Source of the DNA: Neisseriaceae bacterium
Lineage (GTDB): Bacteria; Pseudomonadota; Gammaproteobacteria; Burkholderiales; Neisseriaceae
Reading direction: 5' to 3'
DNA: 25,567 nt
Assembly (NCBI GenBank): GCA_030146285.1
Contig: JASLBZ010000100.1
Location: forward strand, 1-25,567
Within the stretch, counting starts at the first letter, position 1; every line of letters begins with the position of its first letter. Position numbers and translations under genes: made by a program. Below, piece by piece: positions 7,691 to 15,430 of the stretch. Below the pieces are notes generated by a model. It saw only the letters and a list, made by a program, of their open reading frames with translations, made no database searches and had not been told where the DNA came from.

Positions 7691-7727
7691 GAAAAAAGCA
7701 AAACAGCAGAATGAATGTCTGCTGTTT
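7691..7727 (-). terminator. Rho-independent terminator after lolA
   Basis: AAACAGCAGA (7701-7710) and TCTGCTGTTT (7718-7727) form a perfect 10-bp stem with a 7-nt loop. On the minus strand it is followed by GCTTTTTTC (7691-7699). It lies about 35 nt beyond the lolA stop codon. Confidence 0.88.
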
Positions 7728-7760
7728 GTATGTTTCAGGTATTTTATCGCAATCAGAATA

Positions 7761-8381
7761 TTACTGGCTTAAAACATCCACACCTTTAGGTGGTGTGAAT
7801 TTGAAGTTGGCTGGTTTCAAATTCGATGAGCTGTTGATCGAACCAAATTTAATGCTGGTTTGGTTGCCAAAGCTGTCTTTTAATTGCATGGCGCTCAAGG
7901 CATCACCTTTAAAGCCAATACGAATGAATTGGTAACCAGAGTTTTTGCTTTTTGGGGTTGCCAACACATATTCAACACCATTTTCAGTTCCATCTTCTTT
8001 TAAAGTATAGCTGCTATCCAATGTTGCTTTGTCAGACAAGAAGGCAGCAGGGCTGTCACCTAATGCAGATTTTTGTGATTTTTTGGTCACTTGTGCCAAA
8101 TCTTTGTCATAAAGCCAAACAGTCGTACCATCACCAATAATGCTTTGTTGGTAGGGTTTGTTGTAATGCCATTTGAAGTAACCAGGGCGTAAAATTTCAA
8201 AACTGCCAGAAGAGGTAATGCTTTTCTTTTTGCTTTTAACCACTTGGTTAAAAGTACCTGTAATGCTTGTGGTTTCACTGTTGAATTTTTTTAATGATTC
8301 AATGGCACCCGCTTGGGCTTGGGTGATACCAAAAGTAAGACTTGCAAAAGTCAAAGCCGTTAAAATAAAGTTTTTACGCAT
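7761..8381 (-). CDS. lolA: Outer-membrane lipoprotein carrier protein LolA
   Basis: LolA is the periplasmic chaperone that takes lipoproteins from the LolCDE transporter to the outer-membrane receptor LolB. The 206-residue protein starts with a clear signal peptide (MRKNFILTALTFASLTFGITQAQA) with cleavage expected after AQA. Its mature part shows the LolA pattern: TGTFNQVV, SSGSFEILRPGYFKWHYNKPYQQSIIGDG, VWLYDKDLAQVT, a Gly-Asp-Ser-Pro-Ala region and FIRIGFKGDALSAMQLKDSFGNQTSIKF. The frame is open for 30 more codons, but the start at 8379-8381 is right: it begins the signal peptide and has AAGGGA 6 nt upstream. Its usual neighbour ftsK is absent here; gph is divergent. Confidence 0.95.
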   Translation of the reverse strand: MRKNFILTALTFASLTFGITQAQAGAIESLKKFNSETTSITGTFNQVVKSKKKSITSSGSFEILRPGYFKWHYNKPYQQSIIGDGTTVWLYDKDLAQVTKKSQKSALGDSPAAFLSDKATLDSSYTLKEDGTENGVEYVLATPKSKNSGYQFIRIGFKGDALSAMQLKDSFGNQTSIKFGSINSSSNLKPANFKFTPPKGVDVLSQ

Positions 8382-8606
8382 GATTATCCCTTGTTCACAT
8401 TGTGCTGTCAGTGTGAGACTGTTATTTAAGAAATACAAGTTTATTATTGGTATTTTAGGCTGATATTTCATTTGTTAACACAAATTAATACTTAAAATGT
8501 TTTTGGCGTTCAGATGCCCAGTAATGTAAAACAAAAATGGCATAGAAAAATGATAATGGCTTTTTCAAAGTTTTGCTAGTGGGTGCGTCAGAGGGCATAT
8601 TGTTTT

Positions 8607-8634
8607 TTGACAGGTCTTCAATTTGTGTTAGATT
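8607..8634 (+). promoter_or_regulatory. Candidate sigma-70 promoter of gph
   Basis: TTGACA (8607-8612, perfect -35) lies 16 nt before TAGATT (8629-8634, 4 of 6 to the -10 consensus), giving a leader of roughly 33 nt before the gph ATG. The surrounding 8382-8673 gap between lolA and gph holds no other feature I can support; the lolA promoter must also lie there on the minus strand. Confidence 0.6.
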
Positions 8635-8673
8635 GGCATTCAATGACCTCAGAAGATTGAAAAGGATGGCGCA

Positions 8674-9336
8674 ATGATTCAGGCAGTGTTGTTTGATTTG
8701 GATGGGACTTTGGCAGACACGGCAACGGATTTGGGTGAAGCCATTAATCGCTTATTGCGTCTAGAAAACAAGGCAGAATTGCCCATGAGCGAGATTCGAC
8801 CCATTGCCAGTTATGGTGCCAATGGTTTATTGGAGAAGGCATTTAATATCGATAAAAGCCATCCTGAGCATGCCTGGTGGCGCAATCGGTACTTGGATGA
8901 ATATGCGCAGTGCTTGGCACAGTCGACGGTTCTGTTTCCTCAAGTGAACGGATTGATTGATGCGATTGTGGCTCGCGGCTTATCATGGGGCATTGTCACC
9001 AATAAGCCAGAGCGCTTTACCACACCATTGCTGCCACATTTGGGGCTTGAAAATACGCCAGAAGTGGTCATTAGCTGTGGTGGGACGCCTTTTGCTAAGC
9101 CACATACTCGACCCATGTTTGAAGCATGTACTGCTTTGAATGTGCTGCCGGAAGCGTGTGTTTATGTGGGCGATGCACAATTTGATATGGTTGCCGGAAA
9201 AAATGCAGGGATGAAAACAGTCTTGGTCAACTGGGGTTATTTGCACCCAAATGATGATTTAGATGCATGGCCGATTGACGCACGAATCGACTCTCCCATG
9301 GCGCTATTGCCGTTGCTAGATACATGGTGTCTTTAA
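8674..9336 (+). CDS. gph: Phosphoglycolate phosphatase, HAD superfamily
   Basis: Gph removes phosphate from 2-phosphoglycolate, a by-product of DNA repair and metabolism. The 220-residue protein has the four HAD motifs: LFDLDGTLAD (6-15; nucleophile Asp8, acid/base Asp10), TNKPER (109-114) with the motif II Thr, Lys142 in FAKPHTRP, and VGDAQFDMVAGKNAG (165-179) with Asp167 and Asp171 for Mg2+. A helical cap domain lies between motifs I and II. AAAAGGATG ends 4 nt before the ATG. Distinction from related HAD phosphatases rests on length and overall resemblance, so the exact substrate is likely rather than certain. Confidence 0.88.
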   Translation: MIQAVLFDLDGTLADTATDLGEAINRLLRLENKAELPMSEIRPIASYGANGLLEKAFNIDKSHPEHAWWRNRYLDEYAQCLAQSTVLFPQVNGLIDAIVARGLSWGIVTNKPERFTTPLLPHLGLENTPEVVISCGGTPFAKPHTRPMFEACTALNVLPEACVYVGDAQFDMVAGKNAGMKTVLVNWGYLHPNDDLDAWPIDARIDSPMALLPLLDTWCL

Positions 9337-9348
9337 TTGGGCTTTATC

Positions 9349-9383
9349 TTGTCCACAGTTTTTGTGGATAAGCATGTGAATAA
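9349..9383. promoter_or_regulatory. Cluster of three DnaA-box-like sites between gph and proS
   Basis: TTGTCCACA (9349-9357, one mismatch to TTATCCACA), TGTGGATAA (9363-9371, perfect box on the minus strand) and TGTGAATAA (9375-9383, inverse of TTATTCACA, which fits TTWTNCACA) lie within 35 bp. The first two face each other and could also form a hairpin, but no T-tract follows. The rest of the 9337-9596 gap is AT-leaning and must hold the proS promoter, which I could not place firmly. Confidence 0.5.
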
Positions 9384-9596
9384 TAGCCTGTGAATTCACA
9401 AAACTGTAATGAAAACAGAATCGGCACTGTTGTTGCCTAAAAAATAAGCAAAATAGTGTGTTTGTTCAGGCCATTGAAAAGATGTTGTTCTGAAAATGGC
9501 AAACTCAAAACACAAAAAAAGGGTAGAATAATCGCCTATATGAACAATCGTGTTCGGTGATGTGACCGAATGCTCTTAACTGGAAAAGTACGGATC

Positions 9597-11306
9597 ATGA
9601 AAAGCAGTCAGTTCTTTATTTCAACTTTAAAAGAAGCTCCCGCAGAAGCTGAGTTAATCAGCCACCAATTAATGTTGCGTGCCGGCTTGGTCAAACGCTT
9701 GTCTTCAGGATTATACACTTGGATGCCCATGGGCTTGCGCGTGATGCGCAAAGTAGAAGCCATTGTGCGAGAAGAGATGGTGCGCATCGATGCGGTAGAG
9801 TTATTAATGCCAGCCGTACAGCCAGCTGAATTGTGGCAAGAATCAGGTCGCTGGGATTTTTATGGCAAAGAATTGTTGCGCTTAAAAGACCGTCACGATC
9901 GTGATTTTTGTGTGGGGCCAACCCATGAAGAAGTCATCACGGATGTGATTCGCAAAGAAATCACCAGCTACAAACAATTGCCAGTGAGTTTTTTCCAAAT
10001 TCAAACCAAATTCCGTGATGAAGTGCGCCCTCGCTTTGGTGTGATGCGTGCGCGTGAATTTGTGATGAAAGATGCGTATTCATTCCATGCTGATTTTGCT
10101 TCTTTAGAAGCCACTTACCAAGATATGTACAATGCGTATTGCCGTATTTTTGATCGCTTGGGCTTGGATTACCGCCCAGTGGCAGCCGATACAGGCAGCA
10201 TTGGTGGTTCTGGTTCTCACGAGTTTCAAGTATTGGCTTCTAGTGGTGAGGATGTGATTGCGCATTCGGACAGCTCTGATTACGCAGCGAACGTTGAGTT
10301 AGCCGCTACTTTACGCCAAGAGGGCACGCGTACTGTGGCCAGCGAAGAATTGATTAAAGTCCACACGCCAAACACCAAGACCATTCAAGCATTGGTAGAA
10401 TTTTTAAATATTCCTGTTGAAAAAACCGTTAAATCGATTGTGGTTGAGGGTGAAGAAGACGGTGAATTGGTATTGTTATTATTGCGTGGTGATCACGAAT
10501 TCAATGATATTAAAGCTGAAAAATTAGCCGGCGTGAAATCGCCTTTGACCATGGCAAGTTCTGCTGCGATTCAGGATGCCTTTGGTGCAGCAGGGGGATC
10601 CTTGGGTCCTATTGGCTTTACTGGTAAGGTCTATGCTGACTTTGCGGTGGAGTTGTTGGCTGATACCGTTATCGGTGCCAATGAAAACGACTACCACTAT
10701 ACTGGCTTTAATTTTGGCCGTGATGCAGCTGAGCCTGAATTTGCTGATATTCGCAATGTTGTTGATGGCGATCCATCGCCAGATGGCGTGGGTAGCTTGC
10801 GCTTGGTGCGCGGTATTGAAGTGGGCCATGTGTTCCAATTGGGTCAAAAATACACCGAAGCTTTGAATGCCAAATTTTTGGACAACAACGGCAAGAGCCA
10901 GTTTATGGAAATGGGTTGTTACGGTATTGGTGTTACCCGTATTGTTGCTGCTGCCATTGAGCAAGGCTTTGACGAAAAAGGCATTATTTGGACCAAAAAC
11001 ATGGCGCCATTTAGTGTGGTGATTGTACCAATGAACTACAAAAAATCAGAAACGGTGAAAGTCGCAGCTGATGACATTTACGCACAATTGCGTGCTGCTG
11101 GTGTTGATGTGTTGTTGGATGACCGTGACGAGCGTGCTGGTGTGTTATTGGCTGACTCTGAGTTGTTGGGTATTCCACTTCGCATCGTGGTTGGTGATCG
11201 TGGTTTGAAAAATGCAGAAGTCGAATATGCAAGACGTTGTGGTGACGGTTCTGAAAACGTAGCAATCGATGCTGTTGTGGCTCAAGTTTTGGCTGATTTA
11301 GCGTAA
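9597..11306 (+). CDS. proS: Prolyl-tRNA synthetase, bacterial type with editing domain
   Basis: ProS charges tRNA-Pro with proline in the cytosol. The protein is 569 residues, the usual bacterial-type length. The class II catalytic core is split by the INS editing domain (about 225-405), which removes mischarged alanine and contains the TVKSIV segment with Lys279. Visible motifs are YTWMPMGLRVMRKVE (motif 1 region, 40-54), GPTHEE (108-112), QTKFRDEVRPRFGVMRAREF (motif 2, 136-155), GGSGSHEFQ, and GCYGIGVTRIV (motif 3, 440-450); a C-terminal anticodon-binding domain follows. The frame extends 9 codons upstream to 9570, but the ATG at 9597 begins the conserved MKSSQFFISTLKEAP N-terminus. Confidence 0.97.
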   Translation: MKSSQFFISTLKEAPAEAELISHQLMLRAGLVKRLSSGLYTWMPMGLRVMRKVEAIVREEMVRIDAVELLMPAVQPAELWQESGRWDFYGKELLRLKDRHDRDFCVGPTHEEVITDVIRKEITSYKQLPVSFFQIQTKFRDEVRPRFGVMRAREFVMKDAYSFHADFASLEATYQDMYNAYCRIFDRLGLDYRPVAADTGSIGGSGSHEFQVLASSGEDVIAHSDSSDYAANVELAATLRQEGTRTVASEELIKVHTPNTKTIQALVEFLNIPVEKTVKSIVVEGEEDGELVLLLLRGDHEFNDIKAEKLAGVKSPLTMASSAAIQDAFGAAGGSLGPIGFTGKVYADFAVELLADTVIGANENDYHYTGFNFGRDAAEPEFADIRNVVDGDPSPDGVGSLRLVRGIEVGHVFQLGQKYTEALNAKFLDNNGKSQFMEMGCYGIGVTRIVAAAIEQGFDEKGIIWTKNMAPFSVVIVPMNYKKSETVKVAADDIYAQLRAAGVDVLLDDRDERAGVLLADSELLGIPLRIVVGDRGLKNAEVEYARRCGDGSENVAIDAVVAQVLADLA

Positions 11307-11328
11307 AAACGTCGAGATAAACAGACCC

Positions 11329-11357
11329 AAAAAGGCTACGTGAGTGGCCTTTTTTTG
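11329..11357 (+). terminator. Rho-independent terminator after proS
   Basis: AGGCTAC (11333-11339) and GTGGCCT (11344-11350) pair over a GTGA loop with one G-T pair. The stem is extended by AAAAA against TTTTT and followed by a T-run ending at 11356, 23 nt past the proS stop. Confidence 0.85.
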
Positions 11358-11411
11358 TCAGCAGCGTGGATGAACCCCAAACACCCATTCTCATCAAAAT
11401 AAGGATGCAAT

Positions 11412-12167
11412 ATGGATTACCAAGCTCGAAGTGGTTTATTGAATGGCAAGATTATTTTAATCACCGGCGCCGGTGATGGTATTGGCAAAGAAGCGGCCAT
11501 GACTTTTGCTCAATTTGGTGCGCAGGTGATTTTATTGGGCAGAACCCAAAGTAAATTGCAACAAGTTGCTGATGACATTCAGGCGGCTTATGCTCAGACA
11601 CCTGAAACAATCGCCTTGGATTTGTTAACCCTGAATGCCGAGCAGTGTGAGGCTGTGCTAGCCAAATTGCAGGCACAGTATGGACGCTTAGATGGGCTGC
11701 TGAATAATGCCGGCTTGTTGGGTCAAGTTGCGCCCATGTTAGAACAAGACCCCGATGTTTGGGCTAAGGTAATGCAGGTTAATGTCAACGCAACATTCAT
11801 GTTGACTCAGGCTTTGTTGCCATTGTTGTTAAAATCCAAGCAGGCCTCCTTGGTGTTTACCAGTTCTGGTGTGGGCAAAAAAGGGCGCAAACACTGGGGC
11901 GCTTATGCCGCTTCTAAATTTGCGACAGAAGGCATGGTTCAGGTTTTGGCCGATGAATTTACGCCCACTCAATTGCGTATTAATGCCATTAATCCCGGTG
12001 TTACACGCACCAAAATGCGTGCCAGTGCCGCGCCAGAAGAGGATGCCATGACCATTGCAACGCCTGCTGATATTATGCCAATTTATTTGTATTTGATGGG
12101 TGATGACAGCAGTGGTGTCAGTGGTGTGAGCTTCAATGCACAAGAACATTTGATTCAAAAACCATGA
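11412..12167 (+). CDS. yciK: YciK-type short-chain dehydrogenase/reductase
   Basis: A 251-residue NAD(P)-dependent SDR very similar in layout to E. coli YciK. It has TGAGDGIG (19-26, cofactor loop), NNAGLLG (98-104), VNVNATFMLTQALLPLLLKS (123-142), the catalytic Ser in FTSSGVG (149-155), YAASKFATEGM with the Tyr165/Lys169 pair, NPGVTRTKMRAS, and TPADIMPIYLYLMGDDSSG near the end. The physiological substrate of YciK is not established, so the function stays general. AAGGA stands 7 nt before the ATG. It lies between the proS terminator and the exported DUF3298 protein, 40 nt away, with which it may be cotranscribed. Confidence 0.92.
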   Translation: MDYQARSGLLNGKIILITGAGDGIGKEAAMTFAQFGAQVILLGRTQSKLQQVADDIQAAYAQTPETIALDLLTLNAEQCEAVLAKLQAQYGRLDGLLNNAGLLGQVAPMLEQDPDVWAKVMQVNVNATFMLTQALLPLLLKSKQASLVFTSSGVGKKGRKHWGAYAASKFATEGMVQVLADEFTPTQLRINAINPGVTRTKMRASAAPEEDAMTIATPADIMPIYLYLMGDDSSGVSGVSFNAQEHLIQKP

Positions 12168-12207
12168 ACAATGGCAGTCTTTTGATTGAAATAGGAAAAG
12201 AAACAAT

Positions 12208-13032
12208 ATGAATAAAAAATTAAGCCTTTTATTGTTAAGCGCATCATTGGGTCTGAGCTCTTTTGTCATGGCAAAACCCAGCACCAATATTGCTTCTGAG
12301 AATACTTACCATGCCAAGTCATGCCAATTAAGCGAAGAAAAAAAGATGGTTTGTTCGGAGTACAGTGTTCAATTTCCTGTTTATTCTGGGCAGTCTGCAG
12401 TTTGGGTGAATAAAGTCATTGCCAATAATGTGCGTTTGGCTGTGGCGGATGACAATCAAAAAGGGGGCAGCGATTGGCAAAAATTCATTCAATACCATGC
12501 CGATTTAAGTGTCAATGTTGACAGCAGTGATGGCTATGTATCGACTCAAGATGTGAGTGTTGGTGTGAGTTTGCAAGGGCAAGATAATCAGTGGTTGGCC
12601 TTGGAAGTGACGCCCTACACCTATTACCGTGGCGCCGCACATGGCATGCCATCTCGCTATTTCAATGTATTGGATTTGAATAACGAAAAAATCGTGATGC
12701 TGGATGATATTTTGCTAAAAGGCCAGCAAGTCAAAGAGGATTTGCAAGCAGCACAATACCAAGCTGCCAAACAGTATTTTATGCAAAATGCCGATATGAG
12801 CGAAGCCGACGTGGAGCAGCAGTTGACTTCGGAGATGTTTGGTTTTCATTTGAGCGAAGATTGGCGTCCTGTAAAAGGCGGTTTGGTATTTGGTTACGGC
12901 GCTTATGAGATCGCACCTTATGCAATGGGTTTGCCAGAGATTTTTGTGCCAAGTGATCAATTGAAAAAAATACTGAAGCCCGAAGTATTAAAACAGTTGG
13001 CCAACTGGCCAGTAACCTACACAGTTCAGTAA
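12208..13032 (+). CDS. Exported DUF3298/RsiV-family protein
   Basis: A 274-residue secreted or periplasmic protein. A signal peptide (residues 1-22, ending SSFVMA before KPST) is followed by a DUF4163-like N-terminal half and a DUF3298-like C-terminal half. The latter is recognised by YYRGAAHGMPSRYFNVLDL with LDDIL, and by GLVFGYGAYEIAPYAMGLPE. Two cysteines, Cys39 and Cys49, flank a short charged loop at the mature N-terminus and could form a disulfide. The family includes the extracellular part of the B. subtilis anti-sigma factor RsiV, but this protein has no membrane anchor or cytoplasmic anti-sigma domain, so such a role is not implied. AGGAAAAG precedes the ATG. Confidence 0.82.
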   Translation: MNKKLSLLLLSASLGLSSFVMAKPSTNIASENTYHAKSCQLSEEKKMVCSEYSVQFPVYSGQSAVWVNKVIANNVRLAVADDNQKGGSDWQKFIQYHADLSVNVDSSDGYVSTQDVSVGVSLQGQDNQWLALEVTPYTYYRGAAHGMPSRYFNVLDLNNEKIVMLDDILLKGQQVKEDLQAAQYQAAKQYFMQNADMSEADVEQQLTSEMFGFHLSEDWRPVKGGLVFGYGAYEIAPYAMGLPEIFVPSDQLKKILKPEVLKQLANWPVTYTVQ

Positions 13033-13036
13033 CATT

Positions 13037-13066
13037 CTCAGGTTGCCTAAACATAGGCAGCCTGAA
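13037..13066 (+). terminator. Hairpin with one exact and one degenerate uptake sequence
   Basis: AGGTTGCCT (13040-13048) pairs with AGGCAGCCT (13055-13063) over a 6-nt loop, with one G-T pair. The right arm is part of an exact AGGCAGCCTGAA (13055-13066). The left arm differs from the perfect inverse copy at two bases. It lies just past the stop of the DUF3298 gene, but no T-tract follows, so termination is plausible rather than certain. Confidence 0.5.
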
Positions 13067-13123
13067 TGCTGATATGCTGTTTAAACAAGCAATGAAATAC
13101 ACCTGATAAATTTTGTCACATTG

Positions 13124-13153
13124 TTGTCATGTCAATTGGCAATACTGTATACA
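13124..13153 (+). promoter_or_regulatory. Candidate promoter of dgt
   Basis: TTGTCA (13124-13129) and TATACA (13148-13153) are separated by 18 nt and would give a leader of about 60 nt. Each box has 4-5 matches to the sigma-70 consensus. Nothing else is evident in 13067-13219. Confidence 0.4.
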
Positions 13154-13219
13154 TGTTTCAATAAACCACAGTTTTGACTAACTGGTATTGGTCAGCAGTT
13201 TCAATAAAGGATGTGATGC

Positions 13220-14563
13220 ATGATGAATTGGCGACAGCTGTTAAGCACACAGCGCTTTAAAATCAAAGATGGAGAAGTTCAAACCACCTCAACTCCGTCC
13301 ACTTTAGAAGGTGTTGATGCCCTTCGTACGGATTTTCATATTGATTATGATCGGGTGGTTTTTTCTGGCTCATTTCGCAGCCTCGGTCGCAAAACCCAAG
13401 TGCATCCATTTGCCAAAGATGACCATACCCATAACCGTTTGACCCACAGCATTGAAGTTGCAAGCGTGGGGCGAAGCATTGGCAATCGAGTTGGCATCAT
13501 GTTGCAATCGGGTGAGCATTTGTCAAAAAAAATTGCTGCATCAACCATTGGTAGTGTGATTCAAGTTGCCTGCTTGGCACATGATTTAGGCAACCCACCG
13601 TTTGGACACACAGGTGAATACGCAATACGCGATTGGTTTTTGGAAGAGTCACACCAAAAATACCTAAGTGCTTTAAGTGATGTGGAACGCCAAGACATTG
13701 TGACTTATGAGGGCAATGCCCACAGCTTGCGCGTGGTCTCTCATTTGGAAATGTACCGTGGTCGCGGTGGCATGCGTTTGACTGCAGCGAGTTTGGGAAC
13801 GCTTTTAAAATACCCTTGGAGCAGTTCCGCACCGCTTGGCAAACATAAATTCAATATTTATCAAACAGAAATGCCATTAATTCATCGGGTAGCGCAAGAG
13901 TTGGGACTGCCACAAAAAGGCGACGCACAGTGGGCACGGCATCCATTGTCTTATTTAATGGAGGCAGCTGACGATATTTGCTACGCTTTATTGGATTTAG
14001 AAGATGCCGTCGAAAGCAATTTACTGCATGAGCATGATATTGAGATGGTGTTGTCACCTTTGACATCGGTAGAAAATGCTTGGCAAGCACCTTCAAAAAG
14101 ACAGCGTTGTGCCATGATGCGTGGTATTGCCATTGGTCGGGCAATCGATGATGTGGCACACACATTTATGCGTAACCATCAGGCATTGTTGGCAGGCGAG
14201 TTGCCTGCACACGATATATTGTCTTTGTGTCACCCGGATGTTCGCGATACCTTAGAAGCCGCAAAGTCTTTGGCAAGAGAGCGAATTTTTAAACATGAAA
14301 GCAAGCTAATCACTGAATTGGCTGCATATCCTTGTATCGGTTCCATTTTGAATTTGCTGATTCCTGCCGCACAAGCTTACGTTGAATCTGGACAGATTAA
14401 CCACAAGCAATCTTTGGCATTGAACTTAATGCAAGACGAGCCATTGGAAAAAACAGATACGCTGTACATGGCTTATATGAAGGTTTTGGACTTCGTCGGT
14501 GGTATGACAGATAACGCTGCGGCGCAGTTAGCGCGAGAAGTTTCTGGAATTGGCATGGTGTAA
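13220..14563 (+). CDS. dgt: Deoxyguanosinetriphosphate triphosphohydrolase (dGTPase, HD domain)
   Basis: Dgt cleaves dGTP, and in this subfamily possibly other dNTPs, to the deoxynucleoside and tripolyphosphate, adjusting nucleotide pools. The 447-residue protein has the HD-domain metal ligands in RLTHSIEV (His76), LAHDLGNPPFGH (His121, Asp122, His130) and MEAADDICYALLDLEDAVE near residue 250. The conserved N-terminal SFRSLGRKTQVHPF (51-64) is intact. It is shorter than E. coli Dgt (about 505) and resembles the dGTPase-like class. Two ATGs are adjacent; AAAGGATG before the first favours 13220. The window after it ends in an uptake-sequence hairpin. Confidence 0.93.
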   Translation: MMNWRQLLSTQRFKIKDGEVQTTSTPSTLEGVDALRTDFHIDYDRVVFSGSFRSLGRKTQVHPFAKDDHTHNRLTHSIEVASVGRSIGNRVGIMLQSGEHLSKKIAASTIGSVIQVACLAHDLGNPPFGHTGEYAIRDWFLEESHQKYLSALSDVERQDIVTYEGNAHSLRVVSHLEMYRGRGGMRLTAASLGTLLKYPWSSSAPLGKHKFNIYQTEMPLIHRVAQELGLPQKGDAQWARHPLSYLMEAADDICYALLDLEDAVESNLLHEHDIEMVLSPLTSVENAWQAPSKRQRCAMMRGIAIGRAIDDVAHTFMRNHQALLAGELPAHDILSLCHPDVRDTLEAAKSLARERIFKHESKLITELAAYPCIGSILNLLIPAAQAYVESGQINHKQSLALNLMQDEPLEKTDTLYMAYMKVLDFVGGMTDNAAAQLAREVSGIGMV

Positions 14564-14600
14564 GTAGCCATCTTCCTTTAAAATAGCATCATTATTTATT

Positions 14601-14635
14601 TTCAGGCAGCCTTTTAAAACAAAAGGCTGCCTGAA
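14601..14635. repeat. Inverted pair of DNA uptake sequences, AGGCTGCCTGAA form, with hairpin
   Basis: TTCAGGCAGCCT (14601-14612) and AGGCTGCCTGAA (14624-14635) form the outer part of a perfect 15-bp stem with a 5-nt loop. This 12-mer equals the Simonsiella-type uptake dialect and differs at one base from the form at 7132. It sits 38 nt after dgt and probably ends that transcript, although no long T-tract follows on either strand. Confidence 0.8.
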
Positions 14636-14662
14636 ATCATTGTACAAAAAGACTGTAATTAT

Positions 14663-15406
14663 ATGACGATAGAAGAACAAGATACGATGCGTTTGTCCAA
14701 GCGCATGGCACAATTGGGTTTGTGTTCACGTCGCGAAGCCGATAGCTATATTGAGCAAGGTTGGGTTAAAGTGAATGGTCAGATTGCCATTTTAGGGCAA
14801 AAAGTCACTGAACAAGACCGCATTGATTTATCCAAAGAAGCCCATCAAAAACAATCAGAACGCGTGACCATTATTTTGCATAAACCTGTGGGTTATGTGA
14901 GTGGACAAGCTGAAAAAGGCTATTCTCCTGCAGTGAGTTTGATTACAGCAGAAAATCACTGGGAAGAAGACCCCAGTCGCATTCGTTATTCAGCAGAGCA
15001 CCAAATTGGCTTAGCGCCAGCAGGGCGTTTGGATATCGAATCAACAGGCTTGTTGGTATTGACCCAAGATGGTCGTATTGCCAAGCAATTAATCGGTGAA
15101 AACAGCCCGACCACCAAAGAATATTTGGTGCGTGTGCGCGGTACTTTAAGCGAAGAAGGCTTGAAATTATTGAACCATGGCATCATCTTGGATGGAGAGG
15201 CCTTGCTTGAAGCACAAGTGGTTTGGCAAAATGAAGATCAATTGCGATTTGTGCTGCGCCAAGGTAAAAAACGTCAAATTCGTCGCATGTGTGAAACCGT
15301 TGGTTTGCGTGTGATGGGCTTGAAGCGCATTCGCATGGGGAAAGTAAAATTGGGTCGTTTACCGCAAGGAAAATGGCGTTACTTGGCTGCGAATGAACGC
15401 TTCTAA
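14663..15406 (+). CDS. Pseudouridine synthase of the RsuA/RluB/E/F family, closest to RluF in appearance
   Basis: A 247-residue RNA pseudouridine synthase. The N-terminal S4 RNA-binding domain (about 9-57) reads LSKRMAQLGLCSRREADSYI with VKVNG. The catalytic domain holds HKPVGYVS, GRLDIESTGLLVLTQDG with catalytic Asp124, KEYLVRVRG and RQGKKRQIRRMCETVGLRV. Architecture and S4 style suggest RluF (23S U2604 region), but which rRNA or tRNA position is modified cannot be read here. The ATG at 14663 lacks a good ribosome site; a second ATG at 14687, directly before the S4 domain, is an equally possible start. It is followed 24 nt later by the GAF-like gene. Confidence 0.88.
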   Translation: MTIEEQDTMRLSKRMAQLGLCSRREADSYIEQGWVKVNGQIAILGQKVTEQDRIDLSKEAHQKQSERVTIILHKPVGYVSGQAEKGYSPAVSLITAENHWEEDPSRIRYSAEHQIGLAPAGRLDIESTGLLVLTQDGRIAKQLIGENSPTTKEYLVRVRGTLSEEGLKLLNHGIILDGEALLEAQVVWQNEDQLRFVLRQGKKRQIRRMCETVGLRVMGLKRIRMGKVKLGRLPQGKWRYLAANERF

Positions 15407-15430
15407 TATCAAAATGAAGGGTGAAAGCGC

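Noticed and set aside
8382..8471. Upstream extension of LolA by 30 codons
   Set aside because: It would bury the signal peptide; the start at 8381 has a good AAGGGA.
9349..9371. Rho-independent terminator after gph
   Set aside because: The opposed DnaA-like boxes can pair, but no T-tract follows; recorded as DnaA-box-like sites instead.
10524..10964. 146-codon minus-strand frame inside proS
   Set aside because: Antisense shadow of a well-conserved gene; no start signals.
11829..12287. 152-codon minus-strand frame over yciK and the DUF3298 gene
   Set aside because: Antisense shadow crossing two recognised coding regions; no ribosome site or family match.
13900..14000. Sequence change or frameshift in dgt
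   Set aside because: The frame is continuous and the HD residues are in place; no sign of damage.
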